A stretch of 64,000 nt of DNA from Phlebiopsis flavidoalba (taxonomy: Eukaryota; Basidiomycota; Agaricomycetes; Polyporales; Phanerochaetaceae): assembly GCA_035772785.1 (NCBI GenBank), contig JAOCPU010000051.1:124001-188000 (forward strand), given 5' to 3'. Positions 1-11,121 of this stretch are shown one piece after another. The notes below the pieces were generated by a model that had not been told where the DNA came from, did not search any database, and saw only the letters and a program-made list of their open reading frames with translations. Made by a program: the position numbers and the translations under genes. Each line of letters begins with the position of its first letter. Within the stretch, counting starts at the first letter, position 1.

Positions 1-1310
1 CGCACGTTTAGACCTTCAATCAGTTCAAGGGTATGCAGAGCTCATTATGACACAGTTTGACATGGCACTCAACTGCCGTCTCCAGTATTCCTGAAGAAGT
101 TTTGGCATCACTGTGAAGGTTTTGTCAAGGGTACCGCACCAGAGGACTTCGCTGCCGCTATCGACGAGAAGACGAAGGCGATTTTCATTGAGAGCATTGG
201 TAACCCATCAAATACATCGTTGCGGATCTTCCGGTTTTGTCCAAGGTCAGAAGTTCGATCTCTACCTGGCTCGAATTTTGCTCAAGTCACCAGCTTGCGC
301 ACGATAACGGCATCCCGTTGATTGTTGACAACACCTTTGGTATGGGAGGTTACCTTGTGCGCCCCATCGACCACGGTGCCGATTATTGTTGGTATGTGTT
401 TTTCCCCCAGCTGTCAGTAGCAGAAACTCAAGCCCATCGTGCAGTTCACAGCGCAACGAGTGGATTGGCGGCCATGGTACTTACCATTGCCGGGTGTTAT
501 CGTCGATTCAGGTACCTATTTTTTACCTTTCATACTGGGCCAAAACTGACTCATTTACTAGGCAAGTTCGACTGGACACACGCTCGGGGAAGTTCCCGTC
601 TTTCACAGAGCCTTCGGACGGCATACCACGGGATGAAGTTCAGCGAGACCTTCGGCCCGGCATCGCCATTCATTATCAAGGGCAGGTAATAGCGCGTTGA
701 GGTTCTCCGTGACCTTGGTGCGACCATGAACCCCTTCGCGAGCTTCTTGCTGCTGGCAGGGCCTTCGAGACTCTCAGCTTGCGCGCAGAGCGCCACTCCC
801 AAAGCTCGCTTGCCGCTCGCGAGGTTTCCTCCAGCAGGCACCCGAACGTTGCTTGGGTATCCTAAACCTCGTCCCTTGAAGACCATCCAAGCCATGACCG
901 GGTCGCGAAGAAGGCTGTTTCAGGACCATGGGGGCAGTATGGTGGAGTGCTGAGCTTCAGCGGTGTCAGAAGGGTGATGCTACTACCGGTAGCAAAGTCG
1001 TTGACCGATTGAAACTTGCGAGCAACCTCGCCAACGTCGGTAAGTGACCGTTCTCTAGTAGAGATAAGATCTTAAGACGGTGTGTAGGTGATGCGAAGAC
1101 CTTGGTCATCCCACCAGCGACTACCACTCACCAGCAGCTTAAATCCCGAAGAGCAAGCCGCTGCGGGTGTCACGCCCGACCTCATCCGAGTATGTCTTTA
1201 GTGTCCATGTCTCCAGACAAAATCCTGATCATCTCTAGGTCTCTGTCGGTATTGAGGCGATTAGTGACATCATCGCCGACTTTGAGGAAGCACTCAAAGT
1301 TGTGGCTTGA
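1..1310 (+). CDS. MET17: O-acetylhomoserine sulfhydrylase (homocysteine synthase), 5' end outside window
   Basis: PLP-dependent Cys/Met-metabolism enzyme that makes homocysteine from O-acetylhomoserine and sulfide in the cytosol. Conserved peptides read in order across frames: KAIFIESIGNPSNTS, DNGIPLIVDNTFG, VRPIDHGADY, GKFPSFTEPSDGYHG, KFSETFGP, DLGATMNPFASFLLL, FQDHGGQYGGVLSF, KVVDRLKLASNLANVGD, KTLVIPPATTTHQQL, and the C-terminus FEEALKVVA followed by TGA at 1308-1310. The PLP-lysine motif HSATKW falls at about 448-466, where one A of the lysine codon is missing, so the frame breaks exactly there. Introns are visible at about 30-84, 390-420 and 510-562. At least five frame changes are needed. 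The N-terminal third lies left of the window. Family assignment is firm; whether the breaks are real or sequence error is not decidable here. Confidence 0.9.
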
Positions 1311-1753
1311 CTTGGCACAAAAAAGGAAAGGATACATCTGTAGTGTTATGTATATTATGGAAGTTATAACAATACCCCAAACATGTCTCTCTACGCTCAC
1401 CCATGCGCACGTGTCTGGATCGTCTCGATGAGCTCTCGAGCCTGGAGTGGCAGCGCTGGGCGTCCGAGGATTGCCTAGACGCGCAGCGCGGGGGACCAGC
1501 CAAGTGCCAACCACTAGCAACCACCATGCATGACGCATGAGCTTAGACTGCTATTTCATGATTTCCTACGGTCTCTTCGCCTCTATGCCTTGCAAATGCT
1601 CTCGTCAACGACCATTTGACCCATCTCTCGCAGCCGTGAGAGGCTGCCTCGAACTAGGAGAAGAACATCCACACATGGCATAGCGCCTCAGTAAACTAGC
1701 AGGCTCACATGCTAGGCTAGCAAGCTTGCTTTCAACTCCTCACAGTAAGCAAA
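1311..1753. other. Intergenic spacer between MET17 and S9 peptidase
   Basis: No conserved peptide is visible on either strand. It holds the 3' flank of the sulfhydrylase and the promoter of the S9 peptidase. Short ORFs here have no recognisable domain. Confidence 0.6.
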
Positions 1754-4465
1754 ATGGCACCCAAGATTGCTCCATACGGTAGCTGGAATTCTCCTATCAC
1801 AGGCTGATGTACTTGTGCAGAACGTGAGTATTTAGTGGCAATATGGATCGACCAATACCTGGGTATGAGAAACTGACCAAAGCCCCGATTTACTAGGCCG
1901 CACCTGTCGACAGTATCTTCGTTGACCCTATAACGTCGACGGTATATCATATCGAAAAGCGACCATCTGAAGGTGGACGCTGTGTTATCGTAAAGACTGA
2001 ACAAGGCGTGGACGTCGTGACGGGAAGGAATACAATTGCAGAACGGGCGTCATTGAGGTGCAAGTACTGATGCACCGCAGATTACACCGACCCGAATTAA
2101 CCTATGTTTTATTTCGGTAGTATGGAGGAGCTGCCGCCTCCGCATATGGAGGTGTAATACTCTTTTCAAACTCTTTGTGGACAATAGGGTCTACTCCATC
2201 AGGATGGGAAGCCCGTCGCCTCTTTTCCCACAGCCGTAACCGGCTAGGTTAGTAGAGACCTCTGTTCTCGATTTGGGCCTTGAGCTCACAATGTCGGTCT
2301 AGAAGTGCCGCAAAGCAAAGTATTTATGGGCTGATCCGCTATTGTGCCGGTTTTTTTGTACGATTTGCAGTCCACTTTTCGAAATTTTTTTTTTTTTTTT
2401 TTTGCGTACTTTGTAGTCGCCGTTCAAGAAGACCACACGAAACCTACGATCCGCCCGTCACAACTCGTATCGTCGTACCAATCTCTGTGTCATGCAACAC
2501 TGATGTAATGGGACTGTGCAGACTCTCGTCACTGGAGCCGATTTCTACGTGTGGCTCCCACTTCCTTCTCACATCCGATGGATCACACACATCGTGTCTT
2601 AGGCAACAATGGAGCCACCTCTTACGTGCCCTGGGGAAGGGCTTCGGGAGCATCTATGTTGAGCGGTTAGCGTCATCGATCGACCCAAGGAAAAACTGCA
2701 TTCTGGGTTGAGATAGATTCACGTCGCTGGCAGTGGAAGGTAACTCCGCGCACAATACTCCTGTATGGGCTCTCCATACGATACCCTCTCTCATCTACTC
2801 GCGGCGACCATCTCGTGTGTACCAGTAACCCCTGGACATATAGCCTGATTCGAGGCAAACGTGGCAGTGCCATTTGACTCGTCGACAATGCCCGTTCCCC
2901 CTGCAGGGCACTTTCAAGCCTCCCTGTGCTGGTCAGTGCTCGGGTGGGCATCGTACGGGGCCTTGCCAGTCTTGATTTAGACAAGGTCGATGGGTAAATA
3001 GAGCGATTTGTTTGTACCTGCGGATGAGCGGTGGGTGGGCGGAGTCGTCACATTTTATCGGTCCCTGTTAGCCTTTCACTGAGCCTATGACTCTTGGGTG
3101 AGAGATCGAAATTGCCCACACGTTTTTCTCATTCGATCACGTACATATTGTAAAGCATGTCGTGACGAACGACGATGGTAGCTGTACTTGTGGGAGCAAA
3201 GGCAGATGGAGTGCGGGCCAACCGCTCGTTTCTTTCGGCTCTGCAGTAACCACTTCCTCAAGTACGATTACTCCTTGCCGAAAATTTCCCAACCTTTTTG
3301 AAATCCCGCGCACACTCATACTGATGCTTTGCCAATGGGTTCTCGCCCTTTCGATTATTCTCGTGAAGCACACAGTCGCTCTCGATGCTGCCTATTTCCG
3401 ATAAATGGAGGAGACGGATGCACGTCATATATTATCCTGCCGACAAATCCAGACTATTCTGCGCCTGGTGAGGGTGAGAAAACCCCCCTTTGCACTTGTC
3501 TCAACGTGCATGGATGGATCCTTACTCATACAAGCCGTCGACTCAAGCGTTTGGATCTACAAATCATCTAGTTGTTCTACTTTCCCGGCGTTGGGCATGT
3601 GTTGTAATTTAGAATAACCCCCTGCCTGAAAGATAATCCATACTCACCCTGATGTCCTGCTCGCCATGCTTGACGTGAACTACAGTACGTAAGTAGTAAC
3701 TACGGGTGCGCGAATACATGTAAGGTCCTGGTCTACTCTTTTTCTGGCCAGTTGTCCTCACTCTGAGCTTAGGAACCGCCTGAACTCCAACTGGGGCATA
3801 GCCGACGTGCGCGACTGTGCGCTGTCCGTATCCATTCTCGCCAAAGAACATGGGCTCATTGACCCTAAGCGTGCTGCCATCCGTGGCCGTTCGTCGGGCG
3901 GGTTCACTGTACTCGCAACTCTCTGCGCATACCCCGACGTGTTTGCCGCAGGCTCTTCGCTTTATGGCATCTCGGACTTGAAGAAGCTTGACGAGTTTAC
4001 GCACAAGTTCGAGAGTAGATAATTGTGAGAAGCTGCTAGGCGGTACGTCCAAGCAGGTGCCCGAGGTTTATCACGATCGGTCGCCGGTAAATAACGCAGA
4101 GAAGATCAAATCACCATTGCTGGTAAGTACACTTGACTTTCTTTGCATGTTTACGCACAGTGCGCTCATCGAGAAACTCCCAGGTTCTTCAGGGATCCAT
4201 TGACGCAGTCGTTCCACCGGAGCAAGCTGAGATCATTGTCAGTACTATCAAACGAAATGGTGGTCGCGTAGAATATGTTGTCTTTGAGGGTGAAGGACAT
4301 GGCTGGAGAAAGGCGGAAAACATCAAGGCCGCTTTGGAGAAGGAGCTGTCCTTCTACGAAAGTGTTTTTGAAGTGAAGAAAAAAATGTATAACACAAGAA
4401 ACAGACAGATGTACAACATTATGATCAGAGTTGGATATTTAGCAAAGGCCGCAAGCGAGCGTTGA
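1754..4465 (+). CDS. S9 family peptidase (prolyl oligopeptidase / acylaminoacyl-peptidase-like)
   Basis: Serine peptidase of the alpha/beta-hydrolase S9C type. The start at 1754 gives MAPKIAPYGSWNSPIT, the typical N-terminus. It is followed by propeller-type peptides (DPITSTVYHIEKRPSEGGR, YGGAAASAYGGVIYF, EDHTKP, GADFYV). The catalytic domain is clear: PTNPDYSAPGEGEK, WTSRGFAVV-type strand, DVRDCALSVSILAKEHGL, nucleophile motif IRGRSSGGFTVLA (G-x-S-x-G-G, about 3880-3915), DEFTHKFESR, SPVNNAEKIKSPLL, acid loop GSIDAVVPPEQ (about 4195-4225) and His loop EGEGHGWRKAENIKAALEK. So Ser, Asp and His are all present. The stretch 2700-3380 is hard to read in any frame. An 18-T run lies near 2385-2403, probably in an intron. 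The exact stop is uncertain because of an A-run at 4377-4385; the end given is the open frame through that run. Confidence 0.85.
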
Positions 4466-4620
4466 GAGTTTTGTGGACTGTGAGGTGCGAGAAACGAAAT
4501 GCGTATAAGCACTCTCATTGCTTGAAATGACTCGCTGCAAGGGATTCGTTTTTGGCTGAGCTGTACTACTGGTAAGAACTTGTAGAACGGAACAAGAGGT
4601 ATCTCAGCATTAGGGTCGTT

Positions 4621-5721
4621 TCAGGTCTCCAATGAATACCCAACATCTCCAACAGTCGCTTTCATCTTGATGACATTATCTAGCATCTTTTTACCCCTCG
4701 CATTAAGTGTGTCACGGAATCGCGGCTCCGTCATCCAATCGAGTCCATGCTGCAGAATGTTTCGCGCACGAGTCGAGCCACCGCGAGTTGAACCCATAGT
4801 GCCGTGAAGTGTGGCTCGCTTTGGAGCTTGAATCATAAGCAGCGCAGTGCAAGATGTTGGAGTTATAGAAAGCGGTCTCTCCAGCTGATGATCTGGTTAG
4901 TGGGCTGTCATGGGGATAAGATTCAATATTATGCCTACGCCGTATGGTCACGCGGATTGCTCCGGGCATATCCATGGGGTTCGAAGGAGGTTTGAGCGTT
5001 GAGGAATGCGGTATCTGGTCAGCTGAGCGGGGTAGAGCATGCGACCCGGGTACAAGGAAAAGGCACGAGTCTTCACGAAGCGCACTTGTACGGCATCATC
5101 CGTGTAAGTGGGTCCAACGTATAATAAGGGGTGAATACAACGCACGTATTCCATTGAATCTACGAGTAGAAGCATGTTGAGTTTTGATTCTCTAACATAC
5201 AAAGGCGACATACACCGAAATTCCATTTCGCGAGAGCCTCGCGCTCTTCCTCCTCAGTGGCAGACTCTTTGATATCGTCCCGATGCCACCTCAAGGCAAA
5301 GTCGTGAGACTCAGGGTTAATAAGCATGTTGAAAAGCTCTATCATCCCGGCATATGAGCGCATAAATTGGCTCATTACCTTGTTCGACGTACCCATTTGT
5401 AGCTCATCTTCTGAGCACAAAAGCATTTCCATTACGGCCTTGACAAACACGTCGCAGGTGTACCACTCCGCAAAGACGGGCTCCCCGAGGTTCAGGATGC
5501 ATGATGTGCTGCACGCCCCATGAATCGGGGTTTTGGTCGTCGAACGGGGGAAATTGACGTCCAACGGTACGTCTGTGGTGCCATTCACCTGATCGGGTAC
5601 GTTCAATCGCTCTCTCAGCCGCCGCTGTGAGGAGTGGGAGCACATCATCAGGCACTAGGTTCGGAATTATGACAAACCCCTGCTTATCGTATATTTCTTT
5701 GTACGAAGCGATGGTGTCCAT
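4621..5721 (-). CDS. Phytanoyl-CoA dioxygenase (PhyH) family protein
   Basis: Fe(II)/2-oxoglutarate oxygenase fold; the substrate cannot be inferred. The start at 5721 reads MDTIASYKEIYDKQGFVIIP, the classic PhyH opening (a residue hydrophobic strand after 'Y-x-x-x-G'). Further blocks: SWGVQHIMHP, EPVFAEWYTCDVF, LINPESHDFALRWHRDDI with the H-x-D iron motif (about 5280-5300), ACLYVVPGSH-type strand, PMDMPGAIRVT, AFYNSNILHCAAY carrying the distal His (about 4860-4895), RATLHGTMGSTRGGSTRARN, and the C-terminus KMKATVGDVGYSLET with TGA at 4621-4623. Introns are short and several single-base frame changes occur. It is convergent with the S9 peptidase (155 bp apart) and follows NUDT21 on the same strand. 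Confidence 0.88.
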
Positions 5722-6099
5722 ACTTGAACCTAGGATGCAGCGTAGTAGAAAAGGTCAGCGAGGATATGCGTATGAACAGGTATGGGTACTCACGAAGAGG
5801 CTGAGGAGGCGGTGAGCTGTGAATTCGCATATATACTGATACCATATCTCGATGACGAAATCACCACCCACATGACCGCTACGCTTCCTCAATATCTCAA
5901 TCACGGCCCGCTTGGTGCTTTGACGCACATATAGAAGCCTAGAGTCCTCAAGAGCAACGACAAAACGAAAGCAGAGCTCGATTAACAAGTACAAGACGAA
6001 TAATATCACAATTAACGACAGCGAATCACAGTGCAGAGGACCATACGGTATTAAAGTGCTCAGAGGACTCCAGACGAGGTCGGGACATCTATAGGGCAT
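5722..6099. other. Spacer between NUDT21 stop and PhyH start
   Basis: It lies between two minus-strand genes and should hold the NUDT21 3' end and the PhyH promoter. No coding signal was seen; the open frame on the minus strand here shows no known motif. Confidence 0.5.
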
Positions 6100-7173
6100 C
6101 TACTGGTAGATGAAGTTGTAGCTATTTACGCATGAGCTACACTGTCATTTTGAAATGCATTGTTACTCACCGGGACAGGAGATGAGGGATTGCGGAGAGT
6201 TGAGGGCCGTAACTGGTGATGGAGTTCAGTACTGAACTTCGAGGTATATATGAAGACGCACCGAGCAGCGTTGTCGTACAACTCAATAGCGGAATGGCAA
6301 GCAGCTTCATATTTTTTGGGGACAGCGAGCACTTCTGTATGCGCGAAACGGGATCGAATGTGTCATTGGATAGATGAAAAGAAGATACACGCACTGCGCT
6401 CAGGCATTTGTCACAAGGAAAAGCTTCTTGCACTCCTTAGGTTTGGTGATATGCGCAGGAATGAACGGATACTAGATACGACGAAAATGGGGATACATAC
6501 ATCAGCATTCTGGACGTATGTTGTACAGAAATCAAGCATAACCCCACATACCATGAACGTCTCAAAGTTGGGTCTCCACCACTGGGCCAAACAATCACCA
6601 ATCTCCCAGTCATTGTCAACACCGTGCGAGGCGTTTGAACTGCCGAGAGTCTGTGGGAGGTGCCAGTCGCTCGTCGAGGCGACGCTTCAAGCCTTCGTTC
6701 TCGTCTTCTCCGGGCTTCAGATAGTCTCCGGGTAGCTTAAAGAAAGCGTTCGCAATTTGCAACATGAGAATGTGTGGATGGCCATGGTCGTGCACCACAA
6801 GTACGCCCTCGACTGTACGGCGCATTCCGAAGTCTTCATAGTTTGTTTTGCAGGCGTTGAAGGCGGGCCGAGACAGAAGGATCCTCTTCTGGCTGAGCTT
6901 CTTTTGTGCTATGGGAACGAATGTGAATATGTGAGAACAGGCGACGGTCGCGTACAACATATTACCCACCTGAATGTGAAGTTTCGAGAGAGGATACCTG
7001 TTTGAGGCAATATCAGCTTCCACCTGGGTGAGGACATAGACTATACCCACAGAGCAATAGTGTTTGACATGTCCGCTTCGTGTTCTTGGGCAGATGGAGA
7101 GAACGGTAAAGGAAAACGTATGTTCACAGACACAAGCTTCGCGACTTAGACTCGCGTGGTTGTACGCGAGCAT
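6100..7173 (-). CDS. NUDT21: Cleavage factor Im 25 kDa subunit (CPSF5/NUDT21 homologue)
   Basis: Nudix-fold RNA-binding subunit of the pre-mRNA 3'-end cleavage factor CFIm, nuclear. Blocks in order on the minus strand: NRYPLSNFTF (after removing one extra A near 6985), TNYEDFGMRRTVEGVLVVHD, HPHILMLQIANAFFKLPG, KPGEDENEGLKRRLDE, NDWEIGDCLAQWWRPNFETF, YPFIPAHITKPKECKKLF, VPKNMKLLAIPLFELYDNAA, YGPQLSAIPHLLSR and a last tiny exon YNFIYQ with TAG at 6100-6102. As in the animal protein, the Nudix box lacks the catalytic glutamates, fitting a binding rather than hydrolytic role. At least four introns are visible, including two of about 47-50 nt around the last small exons. The true start codon is uncertain; 7173 is the outermost ATG in the open frame. 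Confidence 0.93.
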
Positions 7174-7260
7174 CGACGTGACAATACGTCACACTACCTA
7201 CGCCGCGTGACGATGTACGTCACATCCTGGAGTGGCGCCGTGACCGCGTGACTACTTATA
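7174..7260 (-). promoter_or_regulatory. Cluster of six GTCAC/GTGAC motifs upstream of NUDT21
   Basis: GTGAC or its complement GTCAC occurs at 7178-7182, 7188-7192, 7207-7211, 7219-7223, 7240-7244 and 7248-7252, the first four alternating in orientation and two of them within TACGTCAC. Random expectation is about one per 500 bp. The motifs resemble CRE/ATF half sites (TGACG). They lie just upstream of, or at the edge of, the NUDT21 open frame. Function is inferred from density and position only. Confidence 0.5.
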
Positions 7261-7981
7261 CATTGATGAGCATCATGTGATGATCCCATACCGCGATGAT
7301 ACCTGTCCGACTCGAATCCATGAAACTGTGATACACTCGAACATCTTTGGCTATGCACACCTCTTTGAGTATAGAAAATGCCGAGAGTCAAGCTCGTAAC
7401 ACAAAACTCTTTATAGGCATTGCTTCAGCTGAGGACCAGTCTCGTTAAAGTCGTCAGTCCTAGTCGACTTGAAGGAAGCTACGCCAAATTGTAAGGCAGG
7501 TTTCCAAGCCTCCGAAGGCTGACAAGCTTGAGAGGTACGTCCCAATCGTAATTATTGATGTGTTGATTTTGATTAGTCCGCAGCGTGTTTATATCGAGAG
7601 AGGTTTTATACACTCTCTTCTATTCTCTAGAGCGTCTGGCATGACAAAGCACGTCTCTCAATAGTCGCTTGAGTCACCCCTCATTTGCATGCTACCGTAC
7701 CGTCTGTCCTATGACAATCAGATATGACCATAGCGGTGTGTAAATTGTCAAGAACGATTCACTTTCGTGCGTAATCCGCTGTTCTAGTGTTCAAACGTTC
7801 ACCCGCCGAGCCACCTCCTCATCCACCCATTTTGCCTTCCACCCGCAGCTCTGTTCGTAGGCTTGTCGGTGAATACGGCACACATCTCATTACTACACAG
7901 AAGATGATGGCGTCACCGCCTACTCAGCATGGAATACAATGCTTAGCCTACTATATAAGACCTCCCTGATGCTTTAGCTAC
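7261..7981. other. Divergent intergenic region, NUDT21 / alpha-beta hydrolase
   Basis: About 0.7 kb without a supportable gene. It must carry the promoter of the hydrolase and upstream sequence of NUDT21. TATATAAG occurs at 7951-7958, 24 bp before the hydrolase ATG, though so close that it may not be a TATA box. Confidence 0.45.
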
Positions 7982-9164
7982 ATGCAGGCCACCAACATGG
8001 ACATCGTCGCACAGTACAAGGATGCCGACATACCTTTACAAGTCGGGCCAAGTGCGTCACTACTAAATCTGTATAAAACGCCACTCCATTCTAACCAAGC
8101 ATACTAGCCATACGGGCCTTTTACCCTCTGCTGGAGCAGCGCACGCTAGAGATCGAACGTATCAAAACCAAGACCTTGAAATACGGCGATACAGAGCGTC
8201 ATAAAGTATGCAAACTTCTCCCATACACGAAGCCTGACCTTACCTGTTCCAAACAGCTTGACATATACTACCCTCCATCAGCCTCCTCTGGCAAGGCGCC
8301 AGTACTTTTCTTCGTGTACGGTGGAGGTTATGCCACCGGAGACAAGAGGTTTCCTGCCCCTCTTTCGCTTCTGTACTCGAATATCGGCGCATTCTTTGCG
8401 GAACGAGGGTATGTTCAATCTTATAGGCCGACACTCTGCAGGTCGCCGACATTACTCGCTTAGATATGTGACCGTCATCGCAGACTACCGACTTCTACCC
8501 GATGCAAAAATTTCCTGATCCAGTGTGTCGACATCAAGAATGCAATTGCCTTCGTGGTGGATCACGCAGTTCAGATCAAAGACGGCTCCCAGATTCACGC
8601 TGACACCGACAACATTTTCCTTGTGGGACACTCAGCTGGGGCTGCCATTGCTGCGAGCCTTTTACTCCTTCCAGATCTTACGCCTTCCCAACTCAAGCGT
8701 CGCATCCGTGGAGTCATCTTGCAATCTGGCATGTATCACTTCGATACCAAGGTTTGTGGATGTGCCGTTACAAGTTGGCCCTGTGTACTACGGTGCTCCC
8801 GACGAAATCAGGGAACAACGCTCCTCTAGGTCTTTTGAAGCGTGCTTCGTGACAAGACCGTCATGACCTTACCCGATACCCGCCACCCGCGATCAGCGAA
8901 TTCGAGCCCCCAGGCTTACTCGAAGCTCATGGTGATTTCCTCGGGAAGCTAAAGGCGCGAACAGCAAAAAACATCGATGTCATCGTTCTGAAGGGCCATC
9001 ACCACATCAGTCCGTATATCTCATTATATACAGGGATTGGTGAGGAGTGGGCATACGCGTACGATGCATGGATGAAGGCGAGAATAGCTGCACGAATCTG
9101 TTCTCACAAGGGGATGATTGATGATCTGGGACATGGCAATAACGTGTTTGTGACTATTGAATAG
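7982..9164 (+). CDS. Alpha/beta hydrolase (BD-FAE / kynurenine-formamidase-like esterase)
   Basis: Small alpha/beta-hydrolase-fold esterase, probably cytosolic; substrate unknown. The start at 7982 gives MQATNMDIVAQYKDADIPLQ, then an intron. Next come HKLDIYYPPSASSGKAPVLF, FVYGGGYATGDKRF (oxyanion loop, with Tyr in place of the usual first His of HGGG), VTVIADYRLLPDAKFPDP, VDIKNAIAFVVDH, and the nucleophile elbow NIFLVGHSAGAAIAASLLLL (G-H-S-A-G at about 8626-8640). The C-terminal part reads RRIRGVILQSGMYHFD, VGPVYYGAPDEI, NIDVIVLKGHHHISP (candidate catalytic His near 8995-9010) and EEWAYAYDAWMKARI, ending with TAG at 9162-9164. Introns lie near 8053-8107 and 8410-8470. Several frame changes are required. 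Confidence 0.83.
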
Positions 9165-9362
9165 GGTACGTGATACATGACAGTGATAGTTCCAAGATTG
9201 TAGATGAGAGCAATGTAAACTTATGCACATAGAAAGCTGATAACGAGTGAACGATAACAATACTACACATAAAAAACCTTCACCTCCTACTCTAACGTGA
9301 AATCCTGGATCCAACCAAAAGCGATAGCGATGCGAGAACAGCGAGGACGGAGTACGTGGGAC

Positions 9363-11121
9363 TTATCGACAGCGAGAAGATGTGACGGCGGTTAAACCAC
9401 GTCCCGGACTTTGCGCGTCGAGTGGACGCCGCTGCTGGTGAGACTGGTCCTGGTCCCACTTGGTATCAGGGTCGGTATCCTCGATGTCCACCATCTCGTG
9501 CGACTCTACTGTCACCATGACCTGCTCTCCGACGTCAGCTTCAAAATCGTCGTGATGGGTGGCACGGGGTGAGTCTACCTCCGCGTGCGACATGGCGTTT
9601 GTGGTGGTCAGATTGACGAATTCGGGCATGGCAGCGCTCTGCAGAGTTTTGGTAGCATGGTTCAGCAACTACACATGCACCGTGAGGTCGTGGTCGCGCA
9701 CCTTGTTCGCCGCAGCCCCGGTGGGCCGTGTCCGTGAGTTGTCTGATCCGGGTGTAAGAAAACTTCCATCCCGCGCGAGAGTTCAAGCTGGACATGAGAG
9801 AATTCGTGTACAGCTTGGCGAGGGGCAAGTTGAATGCAAGGTGTCTAAGCCAATCAACAGCGAGATTGAGAAACTGCGGATGAAGACGCGCAGATGACTT
9901 ACACTCCGGTAGGCTGTGACGGCGGCGGCTCTCGTGAGTCATTGGCCGCAACTAGGGAACCCCCGAGAAAACTTACAATGGCTAAAAATAGAATCAAATC
10001 TACGACTGCCCCACACAGCAGTAACGGCTCCGTTTGACACCGTGACTGTAACAAGTCAGTATAGACACCTCAGGAAGAAAATGGATGCTCGCGCACGTCT
10101 GATGATCTTATTCAAGACGTCGTCCGTATGCGAGAATCCTGTCTTATGCTTACGCTAGAAGTCTTGTCAACACAAAGCGCAAGATAAACACAAGGTGAAT
10201 CGCTCACCAAATGCCACGTTAATGTAAGCGCGATGGTGACATCGCAGAGACCGCAGTCGAGATGAGCCAAATGGTGCCGATTTGGTCGAACTTGCTAAAA
10301 TTCGTGAATAATCCAACCCAAACCACAGCAATGGCGGTGCCGATACCGCCACCTATCGCGGTTTCCCCCGTCAGTGCTGTTAACCCACCTAGGGATAACG
10401 GGGTTGCGTACAGCAGGAGATGATGGCCGTTGTGACAACAAGTATCGTGATCCATGTGTTTCCGGTGAGGGCCTTGACCCTCCATGAGCGTAGAACATTG
10501 CACGAAGGTAGCAATAATCGCCTGAGCAAGAATCAATCGTTGTGCATGATGTTCAGACTGTCGGATGCTACTTACCGCACCATGGGCAGGATCCGTTGCG
10601 AGGCCTACACACAGATATTTAAGTCACTAGAAGGTTCATGAAGAGTATTGCACTCACGCCAATCGGCTACATTAAGGTTCTCAACGTTTCCTTAAGCGAG
10701 TGTCAGATTGATCTTGGTCTGTACCCTTTGGGTACGTACCAAATCGAATAATGATATCGACGTATAGCCAGTAAATGTCGAATATCGAGTTCAAAAGGTC
10801 GGCAACGAGGAGTAGAAGAACCTATAATGTTGGAGTAATGAGTGATGTAGGTCAATAATCTGGGGTTACTTGAAGCGTACGAATCCCTTAATCCACAAGC
10901 GATCTCTAGTGTAGCGCTTGAGTAAGGACGAGTGACCGAAACCGACGACACTCACTTCTTGTACGTCGAAAAATAATGGAAAACCTGGGCCGCCATAATC
11001 CCAAGTAGAAAGATATTGAGGAACGCGCCGATGAGCCCCGGCCCATGTCTAGGGATAGAAGGATGAGCAACGCGTTCAATACCAATGTGAAATCACTGAC
11101 GCCGCTTCAGCTGGATTCATG
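9363..11121 (-). CDS. DUF6534-type multi-pass membrane protein
   Basis: This belongs to the large agaricomycete family of seven-TM-like integral membrane proteins with a C-terminal DUF6534 domain; the biochemical role is unknown. The start at 11121 reads MNPAEAA, then an intron (about 11050-11101), then GPGLIGAFLNIFLLGIMAAQ with VFHYFSTYKK. Following blocks: DRLWIKGF, LLLLVADLLNSIFDIYWLYV, QAIIATFVQC, LTALTGETAIGGGIG with VVWVGLFTNFSKFDQIG, STAVCDVTIALTLTWHL, KHKTGFSHTDDVLNKIIRRS with VQTGLLTSVTV, and the diagnostic FNLPLAKLYTNSLMSSLNSR near 9770-9830. A polar acidic tail follows (QVMVTVESHEMVDIEDTDPD). Hydrophobic segments fit about seven helices. The last frame and hence the stop are uncertain. 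Confidence 0.8.
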
